From: Takakia lepidozioides
Taxonomy: Eukaryota; Streptophyta; Takakiopsida; Takakiales; Takakiaceae
Reading direction: 5' to 3'
DNA: 64,000 nt
Assembly: GCA_030704615.1 (NCBI GenBank)
Contig: CM060731.1
Span: forward strand, 80,890,756 to 80,954,755
Shown: positions 24,976 through 35,778 of the stretch, one piece after another
Numbering within the stretch: the stretch's first letter is position 1
Layout: each line of letters opens with the position of its first letter
The notes under the pieces: generated by a model
The model's database searches: none
Told to the model about the DNA's origin: nothing
Seen by the model: the letters and a program-made list of their open reading frames with translations, nothing else
Made by a program: the position numbers and the translations under genes

Positions 24976-25526
24976 GTGAGACACGATGACCGTCTGCCTT
25001 TGGCAGTGGTCAACAAGGTGGGTCAACCACGAGCAGCACTACCTACACTGCTCAGCTTCCCAGGATTGCATGCTTTCTGGGATAGTGGACCTGGCCTCCT
25101 GTGGGATGCTCAGTTGCAGCAATTAGTGGAGCCTAATGCTGACGAGTGCGAGCGGGCTATGGGTTTTTTCCACTGGGACCACGGCGGTGCCTTCTCTTTC
25201 TGAGGCATCACGTCGTCAGGTGTTGGGGCAAGCGATTCAAGAATCATCTCAGAGATAGAATCCATCCACATAAAGTACCAGATGTGGAAGAAGAGGATGA
25301 AATCCAAGAACCTTACTATGGCCCGAGGTGTGAGCGACCAAGAATATCCTTGAATCCGTTCAAGGATATTGAGAAAGGGTTTTTTGTGCTCGTTTGCCCT
25401 CATGACCCAAATACGTGCCCGGTCTGGATGGGGGTGACAATATCTGACGTGATCCGCGAAAAGGAGGATCCTAATTTTAAGAAGGTGAAGGTGAAGTGGT
25501 GGAGACCGAGAAAAGGTGGTAACCCA
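24976..25526 (+). pseudogene. Unrecognised protein fragment, cut by a 721-bp repeat
   Basis: Two overlapping plus-strand frames look protein-coding. The first (24976-25203) reads LPLAVVNKVGQPRAALPTLL and on to FHWDHGGAFSF. The second (to 25526) reads DEIQEPYYGPRCERPRISLN, FFVLVCPHDP, PVWMGVTISDV and VKVKWWRPRKGGNP. A frameshift near 25200 separates them. Reading ends exactly where the 721-bp repeat begins, suggesting the insertion cut the gene. The end segment has the alternating strand pattern of a BAH- or tudor-like barrel, and resembles from memory the C-terminal tail of some DUF7869 proteins. It lies head to head with the minus-strand DUF7869-like pseudogene. I cannot name its function. 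Confidence 0.4.
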
Positions 25527-26247
25527 ATGTAGATGCATATATTGGTACATATTTCTTTTCGGATCGTTTTTTATCTTAAGGCAGACAGTTTAGGCATTGT
25601 ACTGCCAAAGCGGGGCAGTTTGCGAGTTATCTGGGAATCGCTGATAAAGCACGTAGGAATTTAGTTTATGTTTGAGACGACCGTGGATGAACTGTGGCGT
25701 CAAAATGACCGTAGGGAGCTGCATCGACAGCGAGTTAGGCTGCCAATTCGGTACCAGTAACGACAACATGCACCTGTTCAAAACAGTATATGGCGACTGT
25801 TCCAGTCCCGGATTGCGATCTCTCTATTCTCTCGCCTTTCAAGTCCATTAGGAGCACGCGGCAAGGAGTCTTAGCAATTGGAAGAAACAATCTATACAGC
25901 GATGAAATATCGCGACAAAGTAGTGCTGCATCGGAATAAACGACGGGTGAAGGAGCTTCCCAGCTAAGTTTTGAACTCATCAGCGATGCAAAGTGTGTAG
26001 GAGGAGACTCCAGATGATATGTGACCCAGTGGCAGGGTCAAAGACCCCCTGGGGACACCACCAGTATTTTTACTGCCAGGAAGCGACAGACTGCCTATAT
26101 GGCGAAACCATGGAAACCAACTAAAGGTGTGGTTTTTCTTCCCCGATTCCCTTGAGATTTTGTGTGCAGCTACGGGCCATCTAATTATAATTTGTCACCA
26201 AGTTTGAGGATTTTTGGAGATGATGAGAGACAACATCAAATTATCAC
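25527..26247. repeat. 721-bp dispersed repeat, copy 1
   Basis: Begins ATGTAGATGCATATATTGGT and ends near CATCAAATTATCAC. It is nearly identical along its whole length to 59791-60510. The minus strand keeps a reading frame (25735-25980, APSPVVYSDAALLCRDISSL, then HVVVTGTELAA). I see no convincing terminal inverted repeats, target duplication, or flanking primer-binding site or polypurine tract, so I leave it unclassified. Confidence 0.85.
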
Positions 26248-26249
26248 GC

Positions 26250-28152
26250 ATCAAAGAGGATGTGTGTGCATCTCTATGTATATGTGTGAAGAGCATAGGT
26301 GTGAAGCCCCAAGAGACAGGGCCTTAGGAATCTAACCCAATTACGTCATGGAAGTGAGGATAGATGTCCATTATTATGTTTAAGGAGAGGGCGAGCTTGC
26401 ATGAAGTGACGAAGCTCTTGTCAAATTTCCCTTTCTAGCTTAGTGACAACGGCCATATTGCATGAGACGGCGAAGCTATCGCCAAAATTTCCATATTATT
26501 AAGTTCATATCTATAATTTATAAGCCCCCTGGCCATAGAGGACCATGGGAGGCGTTGGTAACTAGCTTTATAAGTGGTTAAGCTATTTTGTAGAGCGCTG
26601 CCAAAAAGGCAGAGCCCAGCACTTAAGTGCCGACGCCTTAGGCGCCTTTGGGTTGGAGGTCAACCAAGGAGGTTGCCTAGAATCGCCATGGAGAGGCGCA
26701 TCTAACACGGGTGGCGCGGCCTTCCCCCGTGGGGGGAATTGACCCCTGGAGCAAAGTACGCTCGCTGGTGCACTGCGTGGCAGCACCATGCGCCATAGCT
26801 AGGCCCGCGCAGGTACGACACGAGCGGCAGAGACGACGGAGCCTGCCTATTACCCACTGGACCTACGCCGGCGGCGGGCCAGTCACACCGCGCCACGTAG
26901 CGCTGGCCGCGGGGTATCGGTTTTAACCGCTGGATATTACGACGGACCCTGCCAGGGACTGTTGGTCCCTGGGACGAGTATTTTAAGGGGGTTTTCTTCC
27001 TATGCCTTTCATTTCTTGTGCACTATTCATGGTGTTCTTCTTGCATGGGAATGAAGGCGTGTTTAGCAAATGATAAGAAATGGTTGGAACCATTGGATAG
27101 GCTCCAACGAGGCCATAAGTTTGATATATATTCCAGTGCTTGAAGCACGGCTCACGGGTAGATGCCACAGGTAGAGAGAGAGAGCCCAGAGACAGGGATG
27201 AGAGAATCCCTGGTGGGGTTTCACAAGGTAGAAGATGACACGTTTCAACTTCGTTCTAGGCTGGTTGCCTGCATAAATTAATCAGATTATATTGGAAGTA
27301 GGTGGAAGAGGCGCAGATAATGGACCCTAGACCCACTGACTGTTTAATCATTGTTTACATACCAAGGTGGCGAGCAAATGAGAAACTGATGGGCGGCAGA
27401 TTTCATTCATCCTGGCCCGGTGATGGTTTAAGTTGCTAATGCATTCTTGAGTGGTTTGGTATAGGAATTCATGGGCGCTCCCAAGTGGAGAGCGGTTCCC
27501 AAATGCTCCCAATATAAAGGGTGTTCCCAGGGCGTTCCCCTGGTACCTTGAGGGTAATTTAGTTAGCTCCAGCATCCTACGATGATTCTCAACGAATTTC
27601 ATGCATTTGTAGGAATATTTTAATGATTTGTCTTTATTATTTAGCAGGGTAATTCGTCTTTATTAAGGGATTTTATCTGGACCCCCTTAACTTCGAAACG
27701 CACGTTTTTGGGGCGGTATTGCCCCCTTCCGCCGAGGATATTTGAAGTCAAAGTACCCGGCTGTTGGGGGGGGGCTTGGGCCAATGAACGGCCATTGTTA
27801 TTAAAGCTTGGGAATTACCTAGAGGTTTGAATTGTTATCATTCACCCGATGGACTGACCATTGAGGTTGCATTTTGGGATCACTCTAAGCATAAGAGACT
27901 GACTTGGGAAAGCAGATCCGGTCCCTTCCTAGGAGATAAGACACTAATCCACCTCGGGATTTAGGGGGGGACATTGGGCGGGAGATAGATGATCCTTGTC
28001 TCCCTGGGCTCGGGATTCGTTTTGTGAAGGGATTTGAAGGTTCATCCCGGCTATAAGCGTGTTGGGAGTCCAGACATGTAGGAAGTAGTAATAAACAACG
28101 ACCCCTAGGCTAGTATGCCGTCACCCTAGCCGCGCGCGACCAGGTTCCGTCA
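26250..28152 (+). repeat. Putative 5' long terminal repeat (gypsy, plus strand)
   Basis: The right end is the firmer one. GTTCCGTCA, ending in CA at 28152, is followed after five bases by a gypsy-type primer-binding site. The left end is uncertain; a TG-rich start near 26250-26262 is plausible and abuts the 721-bp repeat. The stretch has no long coding frame. No matching 3' LTR was recognised in the window. Confidence 0.4.
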
Positions 28153-28157
28153 TATTT

Positions 28158-28176
28158 TGGTGCGTCTGCCGGGAGG
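28158..28176 (+). other. Retrotransposon primer-binding site
   Basis: TGGTGCGTCTGCCGGGAGG begins with TGG, the complement of a tRNA CCA end, and resembles the TGGCGCCGT.GCCGGG primer-binding sites of plant Tat/Athila elements. It sits five bases after a CA-ending sequence. No gag frame can be followed downstream. Confidence 0.55.
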
Positions 28177-28880
28177 TAGTTAAAAGTCAGGGCCTCTCAA
28201 AGTACTTATGATATTTGTCCTTGTGCTAATTTTTTCTTACTTTTTGTTTTATTGCTTGTTCATGAAGTTACTTCATCACGTGGAGGTCGAGGAACCCCAT
28301 GATCATATGGATTAGAATCTCTTGCATGAGAATTTGGAGACAAGTCATTTTGAGGACTAACTTTATGGCAATCCTGGAGGTGCAGCATGACCACCGACCA
28401 GATGGCAGCCCATCATTTCCACTTGTCATTTGAGGCTCGCGTTGTGGGCCTATATCGTGTCATTTCAGGCACCCGATCCGGCGAAGCGCGGACAAAGGAT
28501 GCCATTGTGGTCTGCAAGTTAATGCGCATACGTATTTTGGACATCACCGAAGAGTACCGTGGGTACTGAATTTCGACCAAAGTAGGGCCGTTGGGAGACA
28601 TGGATCTTACCTCTACCATCTCTTCTTTTTTCAGATTCAATACGCGTTGGCCCGGATGTTGCCAACCCCCCTTCTTAGGGAACCTCAACGTGCAATCCTC
28701 GCTTGAAGCACATCTCGACTGACAAGTGGCGTATTTAGGGTGTTGCCCTCTATGTCGAACCATCGCTGACGAGGGAATCGATTTTCATCATCCCCGTCCC
28801 ACTATCCGGAGGTCTGGAGACGCTATCTCCTATCTAACCAAGAAGAGTTTTATTGACCTTCCTTTTGATTGGATGTGTTG
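28177..28880. other. No gene recognised; presumed degenerate retrotransposon interior
   Basis: Only short frames occur on both strands. By position it follows the primer-binding site and should be leader or gag of that element, but no retroviral-type motif survives. Confidence 0.3.
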
Positions 28881-28889
28881 GTTGTTTGG

Positions 28890-29155
28890 GTGTGGATGAG
28901 AAGGGAAGCAGGGGAACCGGCCAGGAAATGAGGGGATTAGGGAACCAGGGGAGTGGGCAGGGAGACCAGGGGATCAGGGAACCAGGGGAACAGGGCGGGA
29001 GATGAGGGGATCATGGAGGGAATGTCGGGACTGCACGGGGGATAAGGGGATGGGGGGACCACGGGGTGAGGGGATGAGGGACGGCAGAGTTCAATCGGGG
29101 GATCGGGGGATTACGGAAGTAGGAGGATCGGGGGATCACGGGTGAAAAGTCGTGT
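28890..29155 (+). repeat. G-rich low-complexity array (GGGGATCAGGGAACCA type)
   Basis: Degenerate units such as GGGGATCAGGGAACCAGGGG are repeated for about 260 bp. A C-rich array of complementary character starts about 100 bp further on. G-runs of four recur often enough to allow G-quadruplex formation in principle. Confidence 0.8.
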
Positions 29156-29253
29156 ATAAAGGGGCAAGTTGTGAAAGGTCATTCATGCACTATGAAAGGT
29201 CACGTCCCTTGCATGTACGAGTGGTGCATAAGCATGCAACAAAAACTGAAAAT

Positions 29254-29690
29254 ATCCCCTGATGTCCCCACCTGTTCCCCTGGTTCCCTAATCCCCTGTT
29301 CTCCCCACCCGTTCCTCTGCTCCTCTGATCCCCTGATCTCCCCGCCCGTTCCCCTGGTTCCCTGATCCTCTGATTTGCCCGTTTGTTCCCCTGCTTCCCT
29401 GATCCCTGCTAACCCCTCGTACAATCCCTTGTCTTCTTCATCCCCTCATCCCCCGACCACCCTGAACCTGATCCCCGCGATCCCCCTGACCCCCCTGAAC
29501 GCCTTCTAGGCTCCATTATCTCCCTCATCCCCCAATCCCCTGGCTAAGTGATCCCTTGTGGCACCGACCCCACCAGTTCCCTGAACCCCCTACCCCCTCG
29601 TTCGATGACCCCCTCATCCGCCACATCCCTGGTTCTCTGATCCACCTCAAGGATCCCCTCACCCCCTCACCCCTTGATCCCTTCACAGCA
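29254..29690 (+). repeat. C-rich low-complexity array, complementary to the preceding G-rich array
   Basis: Units such as CCCCTGGTTCCCTGATCC are repeated with variation. They are roughly the reverse complement of the units at 28890-29155, so the two form a long imperfect inverted repeat around a 100-bp spacer. Frames crossing it are low-complexity Pro/Ser artefacts. Confidence 0.8.
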
Positions 29691-29744
29691 CAGTGGACGC
29701 CAAAGAAGGCACAAAGGGATTACAAAGAATTGGACAAGCTTCAT

Positions 29745-30050
29745 TTATTTTTTCGTGGGGAATGGAGATACAATAGCTACATCTGAGGCATCTGAGGCAT
29801 GCACATGCGACAGTCTTATACGCTGCAAATCAGCATCATCCCAATTATCCACTATCCATCCACAAAGAAAATCTTGCTTTGATACTGCATACTTACATGT
29901 AAACCAATCTGCTGTAAAAGTTGCCCCCCATTTTTTTGTGATTTTGGTCTCCAAGTATTTCTGTATGAAAGTCATTACAAACACTAGAAGCATTCGTGTC
30001 TTTTCCGAATCGACTGCATGTCCAAAACCACTGAGGGAACAACTTTGAGA
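29745..30050 (-). pseudogene. Coding-like fragment, unrecognised
   Basis: The minus strand carries an 82-codon frame ending at 29745 (ITKKWGATFTADWFTCKYAV, then WIVDNWDDADLQRI). Its composition is more protein-like than the surrounding DNA. There is no recognised domain and no clear start. It may be a remnant exon. Confidence 0.25.
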
Positions 30051-30732
30051 TGTTTGTTACTACTGCACAGTCGTAACGGATAAATTCGCATTTCTAATGG
30101 CGGATAGAAGTTGCATCAATGACTCCGCAGTCGGCACAATATTCGCGGCGATTTAATTCAATTACGTAAATTGTTTTTTTTTTAAAACAGCAATTACAAG
30201 TGGTTTTAAGCACTAGAGAACGACTCTTAACAAATAGGCATTCATTGCACACCCTATTCAAAAATGGAGTTTAGTGCTCCACATGGCTCATGACGTGGAA
30301 TATTTTAATGTATTTTAGGGCTTGTGTGGCTCGTAGAGATTGTTCTAATCGTTTGATGTAAAATGATCTAAGGGTGGAAGAGTAACTTTGTCCTTTGCCT
30401 GTATTTGTCTAAGTGTTGGGAGAGGGATAGAGGCTTGGGAGAGAGACGAGCAAGTGATGCGAGAAGGACGAAGACCAAATCGAGGCCCATGTCCTGTTGT
30501 TGCAAGCGTTTATGGCGTCAAGGGCGCATTATGTGCAAATGTGGGCTCTTGGCTCCCCTTTGTACCATGATTTGGTATTCTTCCTGATAATCACAAGGTT
30601 CTTGGGGGAATCAAGGGAATCAGACAGTAAGTCATGTGAAACTGTTTTTGTGGCAGTTTGTAAGCAGTGGGCAGCGATGGTGGGCTGTTGTAGGATTTGA
30701 TGAACTCAATGCCGTGTACTGACAGCAACCCC

Positions 30733-32161
30733 TCATCTCTTATGCAAGCATTCAACAAGCCAAGTTGACTGCAGAGCATATTCAGCCCCCCATGTTTCCA
30801 GTTGCCTAATGTTCTTCATCTCCTGGGCAGAGCATTTTCCAGGGTCTCCATCTGTGATGACAATCTTCTCATGTGGTTCAGCTTCTGGTCTTGCTCTTGT
30901 TTGCACCACCCCAATGAAGGGGAGTTCCCACCTGCTTGATTCTCTCCATATGGTTGTCTTGGCAGGGTTTCCCACAACCGCCTTTCCTTTTCAGACTACC
31001 AGTCATCAGCCTCGTTCTCCAATGCTTCACTTTCTTCCCAAGTGAAGTGCTCTCATCTTTTATGCTTCAATGTCCCTGCAGGTGTCTTTTCCTTCATCTC
31101 CTGTGGTGCTTTCGAATGAATGAGCACTGATTTGCATCTGTTGGCAACACTTATGGTGTCCCTTTCCTTGCATGCCACTGCAGGCCCGTCATTGACTTTC
31201 TTGGCAGGGAAGTTTCCTCCTTCTCCCTCATTTTCTGGCTCTATTGGTGCCCCACTCACCATGCTATCAGGGCTACATTTATTTCGTGGTGTTGCGCCAG
31301 CCAAGGGCGATCTTTCACTGGTCCGATTGTTGGCAGCAGCTGATTGGAGTCTTCTTGGCAGAGTCTCCCACGAGCTCCCATCAGTTTCAGGCATCAGGTT
31401 TTCTACCCTGCCTTTCCACTTTTCATAAGCGAGGTGCATGTCTTCCTCCCTTTCACTCTTCAGCCTCTCAGGAAGATTTTTCTTCATGCGATTGCTGCTC
31501 CCATACTTCCAGTCCTTGCTTAATTTTCTCCAGCCATCACCCTCAGATTTGACAAGGTATTGTTGCCCTTCCTTGTGTCTTTCCTCACTCCCAGCTGTTG
31601 GTTTTATCCCAAATTCACCTCATCCTTGCCTGGGGTTTTGCTTGCCAAACAACCCTTGTGTGGGGAACTTCAACGAAAGGCAACATCTCATTCTCAGCTC
31701 ATGTCTTTGTACTTTCTGATTGCTGGGTTGCATTCTTCGACTGCCAACCTTTGACAGGAAAGTGTGCTCCATCTTCCTCATCTTCTACTGGTTCCCTTGA
31801 TGCTTCACCTCGTATGTCTTCCTCCTCATGTTTTAGCAGCAGCTCCCATGCCTGAATTGCTACTTTTCCTCGTAGTTGATCTTGTGCTTTCCTTTTTCTC
31901 CGTAGCTTAATCAACTGTTTTGTCTTGGCAGCTCCCTTGCCATGAGTGCCTTGTCTCACTGCATCTCCCTTGGTTGCCCACCATCCGGGGGCACTTCGCT
32001 GCGATGCCCCACATGTATTTGTTGCTCCCTTTAATCATCAACATAGTGCTCCAGAGCCAGTTCCTCATTGTTGACCAGTTGACCTTCTCAGCCCTTGGAC
32101 CCCATTTTCCCTTCTCCCATGTTGCCTCGTCTTTCTGCTTCATCATTTGCTTTACTTGCAC
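30733..32161 (-). pseudogene. Decayed minus-strand gene, unrecognised (possibly BRCT-like end)
   Basis: Blocks of charged, protein-like sequence continue across frames: 31907-32161 (WEKGKWGPRAEKVNW), 31699-31959 (QLIKLRRKRKAQDQLRGKVA), 31053-31487 (EREEDMHLAYEKWKGRVENL) and 30733-30975 (ELPFIGVVQTRARPEAEPHE, then TWGAEYALQSTWLVECLHKR). The last motif resembles the closing helix of a BRCT domain (W..., STWLVECL). No splice sites were needed to join blocks, only frameshifts, so a processed retrocopy is possible. The BRCT idea is weak; the coding origin is more certain. Confidence 0.4.
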
Positions 32162-32489
32162 GATGTTGCTTCTTCCCTACAGCTCATCATGTGTTGTGGC
32201 TCTTTCCCATGTTGCACTCACTCCCATCACACGTTGTGCAGTTGATAAGACTGAGATGAGTTGATGCAGGATAGGGGGAGGGCTTGCTGGTGTATGTTGT
32301 CCGATAGGCCCCACGCACAGAGTCAAAGCTGGAAGTCAGCCTTGCAAGGACCCAAGTGAGAGAAGTCTGGTGGGGGTAGCATCTTGGGGGATGGCAGTTA
32401 GGGCAATGTGTGTGTAGGGCAATATATGTCATAGCAGCCGGTGATGTGCTGCCAATTTTGAGGATAGAGACAGCCTGTATGTTGTAGAT

Positions 32490-33235
32490 TTGTATCAGTG
32501 GTTCCTTCTGACACATATTTCTCCCAGTTTGCCACAACTAGTTTTGTTTGCGTTTGTAGTGCATGTGCGAGCCTGCTGGGGAAGGGCAAAGAGGTCCATG
32601 GTTGCATCGTCAAAGCTGGAATTGTAGTAGATGTCATTCTGAACAATACCCTTGTGGACAAGGACTGTTCAACAATATGCCTGAGCGAAATGTGGTGTCG
32701 TGGAACGTGCTGATCGCAGGACATGCACAACAGGGGCGGGGATTGCAAGTTTTGGAGACCTATGAGCAAATGGTTTGGGAGGGGGTGAAGTCCGACCACA
32801 AATTACGTTTGTTTGTGATTGTAGTGCATGTGCGAGCCTGTTGGAGAAAAAAAAGATCCATGGCTGCATCGTCAAAGCTGGAATTGTGGCAGATTTCATT
32901 CTAAACAATACTCTTGTGGAGATGTATGCCAAGCTCAAAGAGGAATTGGAGACATGAGCAAATGTTGCGGGAAGGAGTGCAGCCTGGTCGGGTCGAGGCC
33001 AAGAGGGCAAAGAGGTCCATGGTGACATCGTCAAAGTTGGAATTGTACCATATGTCATTCTGAATAGTACCCTTACATAGACATGTATGCCAAATGTGGG
33101 TGCATCAAGGATGCAAAGGGAATGTTCAACAATATGGCTGAACGAAATGTGGTATGATCATGGAGCCCATGATTGCAGGATATGTACAGTGGGATGGAGT
33201 CCTTGAAGACCTCTAAGCAAATGGTGCATGAATTA
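32490..33235 (+). pseudogene. Tandem PPR-gene fragments
   Basis: The plus strand shows pentatricopeptide-type motifs in broken frames: FVCVCSACASLLGKGKEVHG and CIVKAGIVVDVILNNTLV near 32540-32660, then NMPERNVVSWNVLIAGHAQQ near 32670-32740. A second unit (KIHGCIVKAGIVADFILNNT) lies near 32855-32920 and a third near 33010-33130. Each unit is an approximate copy of the last. PPR proteins bind RNA in plastids and mitochondria. With stops, frameshifts and no start, these are relics. They end where the gypsy A reverse-transcriptase fragment begins. Confidence 0.75.
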
Positions 33236-34150
33236 AGGTGTGTTTAGCCCATTGACCACACAGCTGAAGAGCAGGTGAGAGAAGTGAATGTGGGAACTGA
33301 GGAGGAACCAAGAATGGTGAAAGTAGGGGCTGACGTGAAGCCATAATTCTTTGAGGAAGCTAAGAGCCTGTTTATCAAATACAAGGATGTATTTGCTTGG
33401 AGCTATGAGGATCTGAAGGGGATACCACCTGAGATCTGCCAGCATAAGATTGAACTGGAACCAGGGAGTACCAATTAAACAGGCAAGGTACAAGATGAAT
33501 CCTAACTATGCACAGAAGGTTGGGAAAGAGATCAAGAAGCTGGCTGAGGCTAAGTTCATATACTCGATAGAGTATACAACTTGGCTATCACCCATTGTGA
33601 TAGTCCCCAAGAAGAATGGCAAACTGAGAGTTTGTGTGAACTATAAGAAGTTGAATGCGTGTACAAAGAAAGATCCATTTCCTTTGCCATTCACAGAAGC
33701 TGTACTGGACACTGTGGCAGGCCATGAGATGTACTCATTCATGGATGGCTTCAGTGGGTATAACCAAGTGCAAGTAGCGGAAGAAGACCAGGGAAAGACA
33801 GCTTTCATCACATACTGGGGTGCTTATGCATACAAAGTCATGCCTTTTGGACTTTGTAATGCACCAGCAACTTTCCAGAGAGTGATAAGTGAATCTTTCC
33901 ATGAGTATCTGGATGATTTCATGCAAGTGTTCTTAGATGACTTCAGTGTGTACAATTCTAAGAATGAGCACTTGCAGAAGTTGGAGTTATGTCTGGCCAG
34001 ATGCAGGATGAGAGGTCTTGGTCTGAATCCAAAAAAGTGTACTTTCTGTGTGAACTCAGGGGTACTACTGGGACACATTGTGTGTAAGAAGGGACTGCTT
34101 GTGGATCCTAGAAAGACAGAGGCTATTAAAGCCTCACCACCACCAAGTAA
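33236..34150 (+). mobile_element. Ty3/gypsy copy A: reverse-transcriptase fragment
   Basis: Plus-strand frame 33450-34166 carries the reverse-transcriptase core: LSPIVIVPKKNGKLRVCVNY, DPFPLPFTEAVLDTV, YSFMDGFSGYNQVQ, KVMPFGLCNAPATFQRVI and QVFLDDFSVY (the catalytic DD). 33236-33450 holds the linker before it, with a stop and frameshift. It is about 95% identical by eye to copy B on the minus strand (50997-51900). The fragment stops abruptly at about 34150, ten bases before an LTR of the same family, so RNase H and integrase are missing. Confidence 0.9.
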
Positions 34151-34160
34151 CGTTAAGGGT

Positions 34161-35049
34161 TGTTAGAGGGCTGCTTGGGACTTAAACGTTTTTACGGGAT
34201 CTGTGGGGTACCCTTAATTTTTACACAGACTGAGACCAACAGGAGCCTTAGGGGTGACAACAACAGGCTTTAGGGGGAAGATACACAGCCCGACACAGTC
34301 CATCACAGCCCGACACAACCGTCACAGCCCGTCACTGTCCAACACAGCCAGTCACAGTCAACACAGCCCGTCACAGCCGTCACAGCCCATCACAGTCCAA
34401 CACAGTCGACACAGCCCGATACAGCCGCCACAGCTTTGCACAACCCTACACAGCCCAACACAGCCAGTCACAGCCCGATACAGCTGCCATAGCTTCACAC
34501 AGCCCGCCATAGCCTGATACAGCCAGTCATAGCTCGGCACAGCTGGGGAACAGTTATCATTGGCAGGGACGGGGAACGACATCTGAAAAAAGAACGTGTA
34601 CTACAGGGATGACGGTTAGTTAGGAAAGCGGTTAGAACAGCTGATAGGTAGAAAAAGCGAAGAGCGGGGACGTCTAAAAATCACTTCTTGGTGGGGGACT
34701 TCTGACATGGGGGCTTGAAAATAGAGGGAAGAGCACATCTCTGAGTAGAAAGATGAAGAGCACAGAGTAGGAGAAGTGACGATCTGTTGTTACTTGATGA
34801 ATGCAAGCTGTAGAATTGTAATGTAGAGTAGATTAGAGACACCATGGCTTCAGCCTGATACTTGATAGATATTAATCTGATACATACTTCATACTCACAC
34901 TGTGTAGAGAGACCTGAGTGAAGCTGTGGAATGAATGGATGGAACTTGATAGATTTCTGAAGCAAACTGATACTTAATTGCAGATAGTAAGGTAACTCAC
35001 TAACATGAATGCGGGAAGGAGTACAAATAGGAAACACCCCCATGATACA
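34161..35049 (+). repeat. Gypsy copy A long terminal repeat
   Basis: Starts TGTTAGAGGGCTGCTTGGGA and ends CCATGATACA (TG...CA). It matches the LTR of copy B (55759-56608, minus strand) at both ends. It contains a CACAGCC-type minisatellite at about 34285-34545. The LTR is followed within 15 bases by the ATG of an extra reading frame. No TGG-type primer-binding site is visible after it. Confidence 0.8.
34285..34545 (+). repeat. CACAGCC minisatellite inside the LTR
   Basis: Degenerate 8-10-bp units such as CACAGCCCGACACAGTCC are repeated about 25 times. The same motif in inverse orientation (GGCTGTG) is found in the LTR of copy B at 56258-56490 and in a separate array at 48836-48975. Confidence 0.85.
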
Positions 35050-35062
35050 CTAGCTGTAGGTC

Positions 35063-35757
35063 ATGACTGATTGTTCTGAGCGGGCTGAGTGCTTAGAGAT
35101 TTCCAACTCTTCTATCTTGGAGTTTCCACCTCGGATAGCGAAGGGATGGGTGAGTAAAAGCCGCTCGACATTTGGCGACCATACTGGGGAACTGGGTCAT
35201 GAACAACCAGATGTGACAGGCATCTGGTGGGATCATGGTGAATGGAGAATTAGAGAATTTGATGTGAATCAAATTCCCTGTGAAACTGAGAAGGAAAGAT
35301 TGTCTAAACGATTCTTTCAGAGGTTATTGGAATTGCCAGACGGTTGTAAAGAAAACATTCTTAAAAGAGTGCATGATGCTGACCCTGAATGGGGTCTGGA
35401 GAAAGGAGTGATAAAGATTTATCAGGTGGCCTGTAGAGAAAGAGCATGTTGGTTACCAACACTGGTTTATGTGATAGATTGCTATCCATTAAGCGAGTAG
35501 AGTTTGAAGGCTGGGAGGAAAGAAAGGTGAATGTTTATACTCATATGCATGAAGAGCTTGTACTGGTAAAGAATTGGATTCCAAAGGATATTTTGTGGAT
35601 CAAACTCACACCAAGAACAGCTTTCCAGACTTGTTTGCCATATGGTTATATGGTAACGGAGACTTCTAGTATAGCCAAGGGTGCATTGAAGCTTGAAAGA
35701 AACCCAGGCATATACGAGAGATATTACAGAAGAGAGTTTTGGTTATTGCCACATTAA
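35063..35757 (+). pseudogene. Gypsy copy A: extra ORF between LTR and gag (frameshifted)
   Basis: Begins MTDCSERAECLEISNSSILE and runs to codon 145. A frameshift near 35480 moves to the next frame, which ends ERYYRREFWLLPH at 35757. It is the counterpart of the intact 231-codon frame at 55050-55745. I do not recognise the family. The sequence is rich in Trp, Glu and Lys, with no signal peptide or membrane segment. Confidence 0.7.
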
Positions 35758-35778
35758 GAGAAATGAAAGACATGGGAC

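Noticed and set aside
31438-31855. Ser/Phe-rich plus-strand frames at 31.1-31.9 kb
   Set aside because: They are antisense to the charged minus-strand coding-like blocks, and Ser/Phe/Leu richness is typical of the shadow of Glu/Lys-rich sequence.
34254-34582. Frames of 74-87 codons across the CACAGCC array
   Set aside because: They are translation of a short tandem repeat and have no independent coding evidence.
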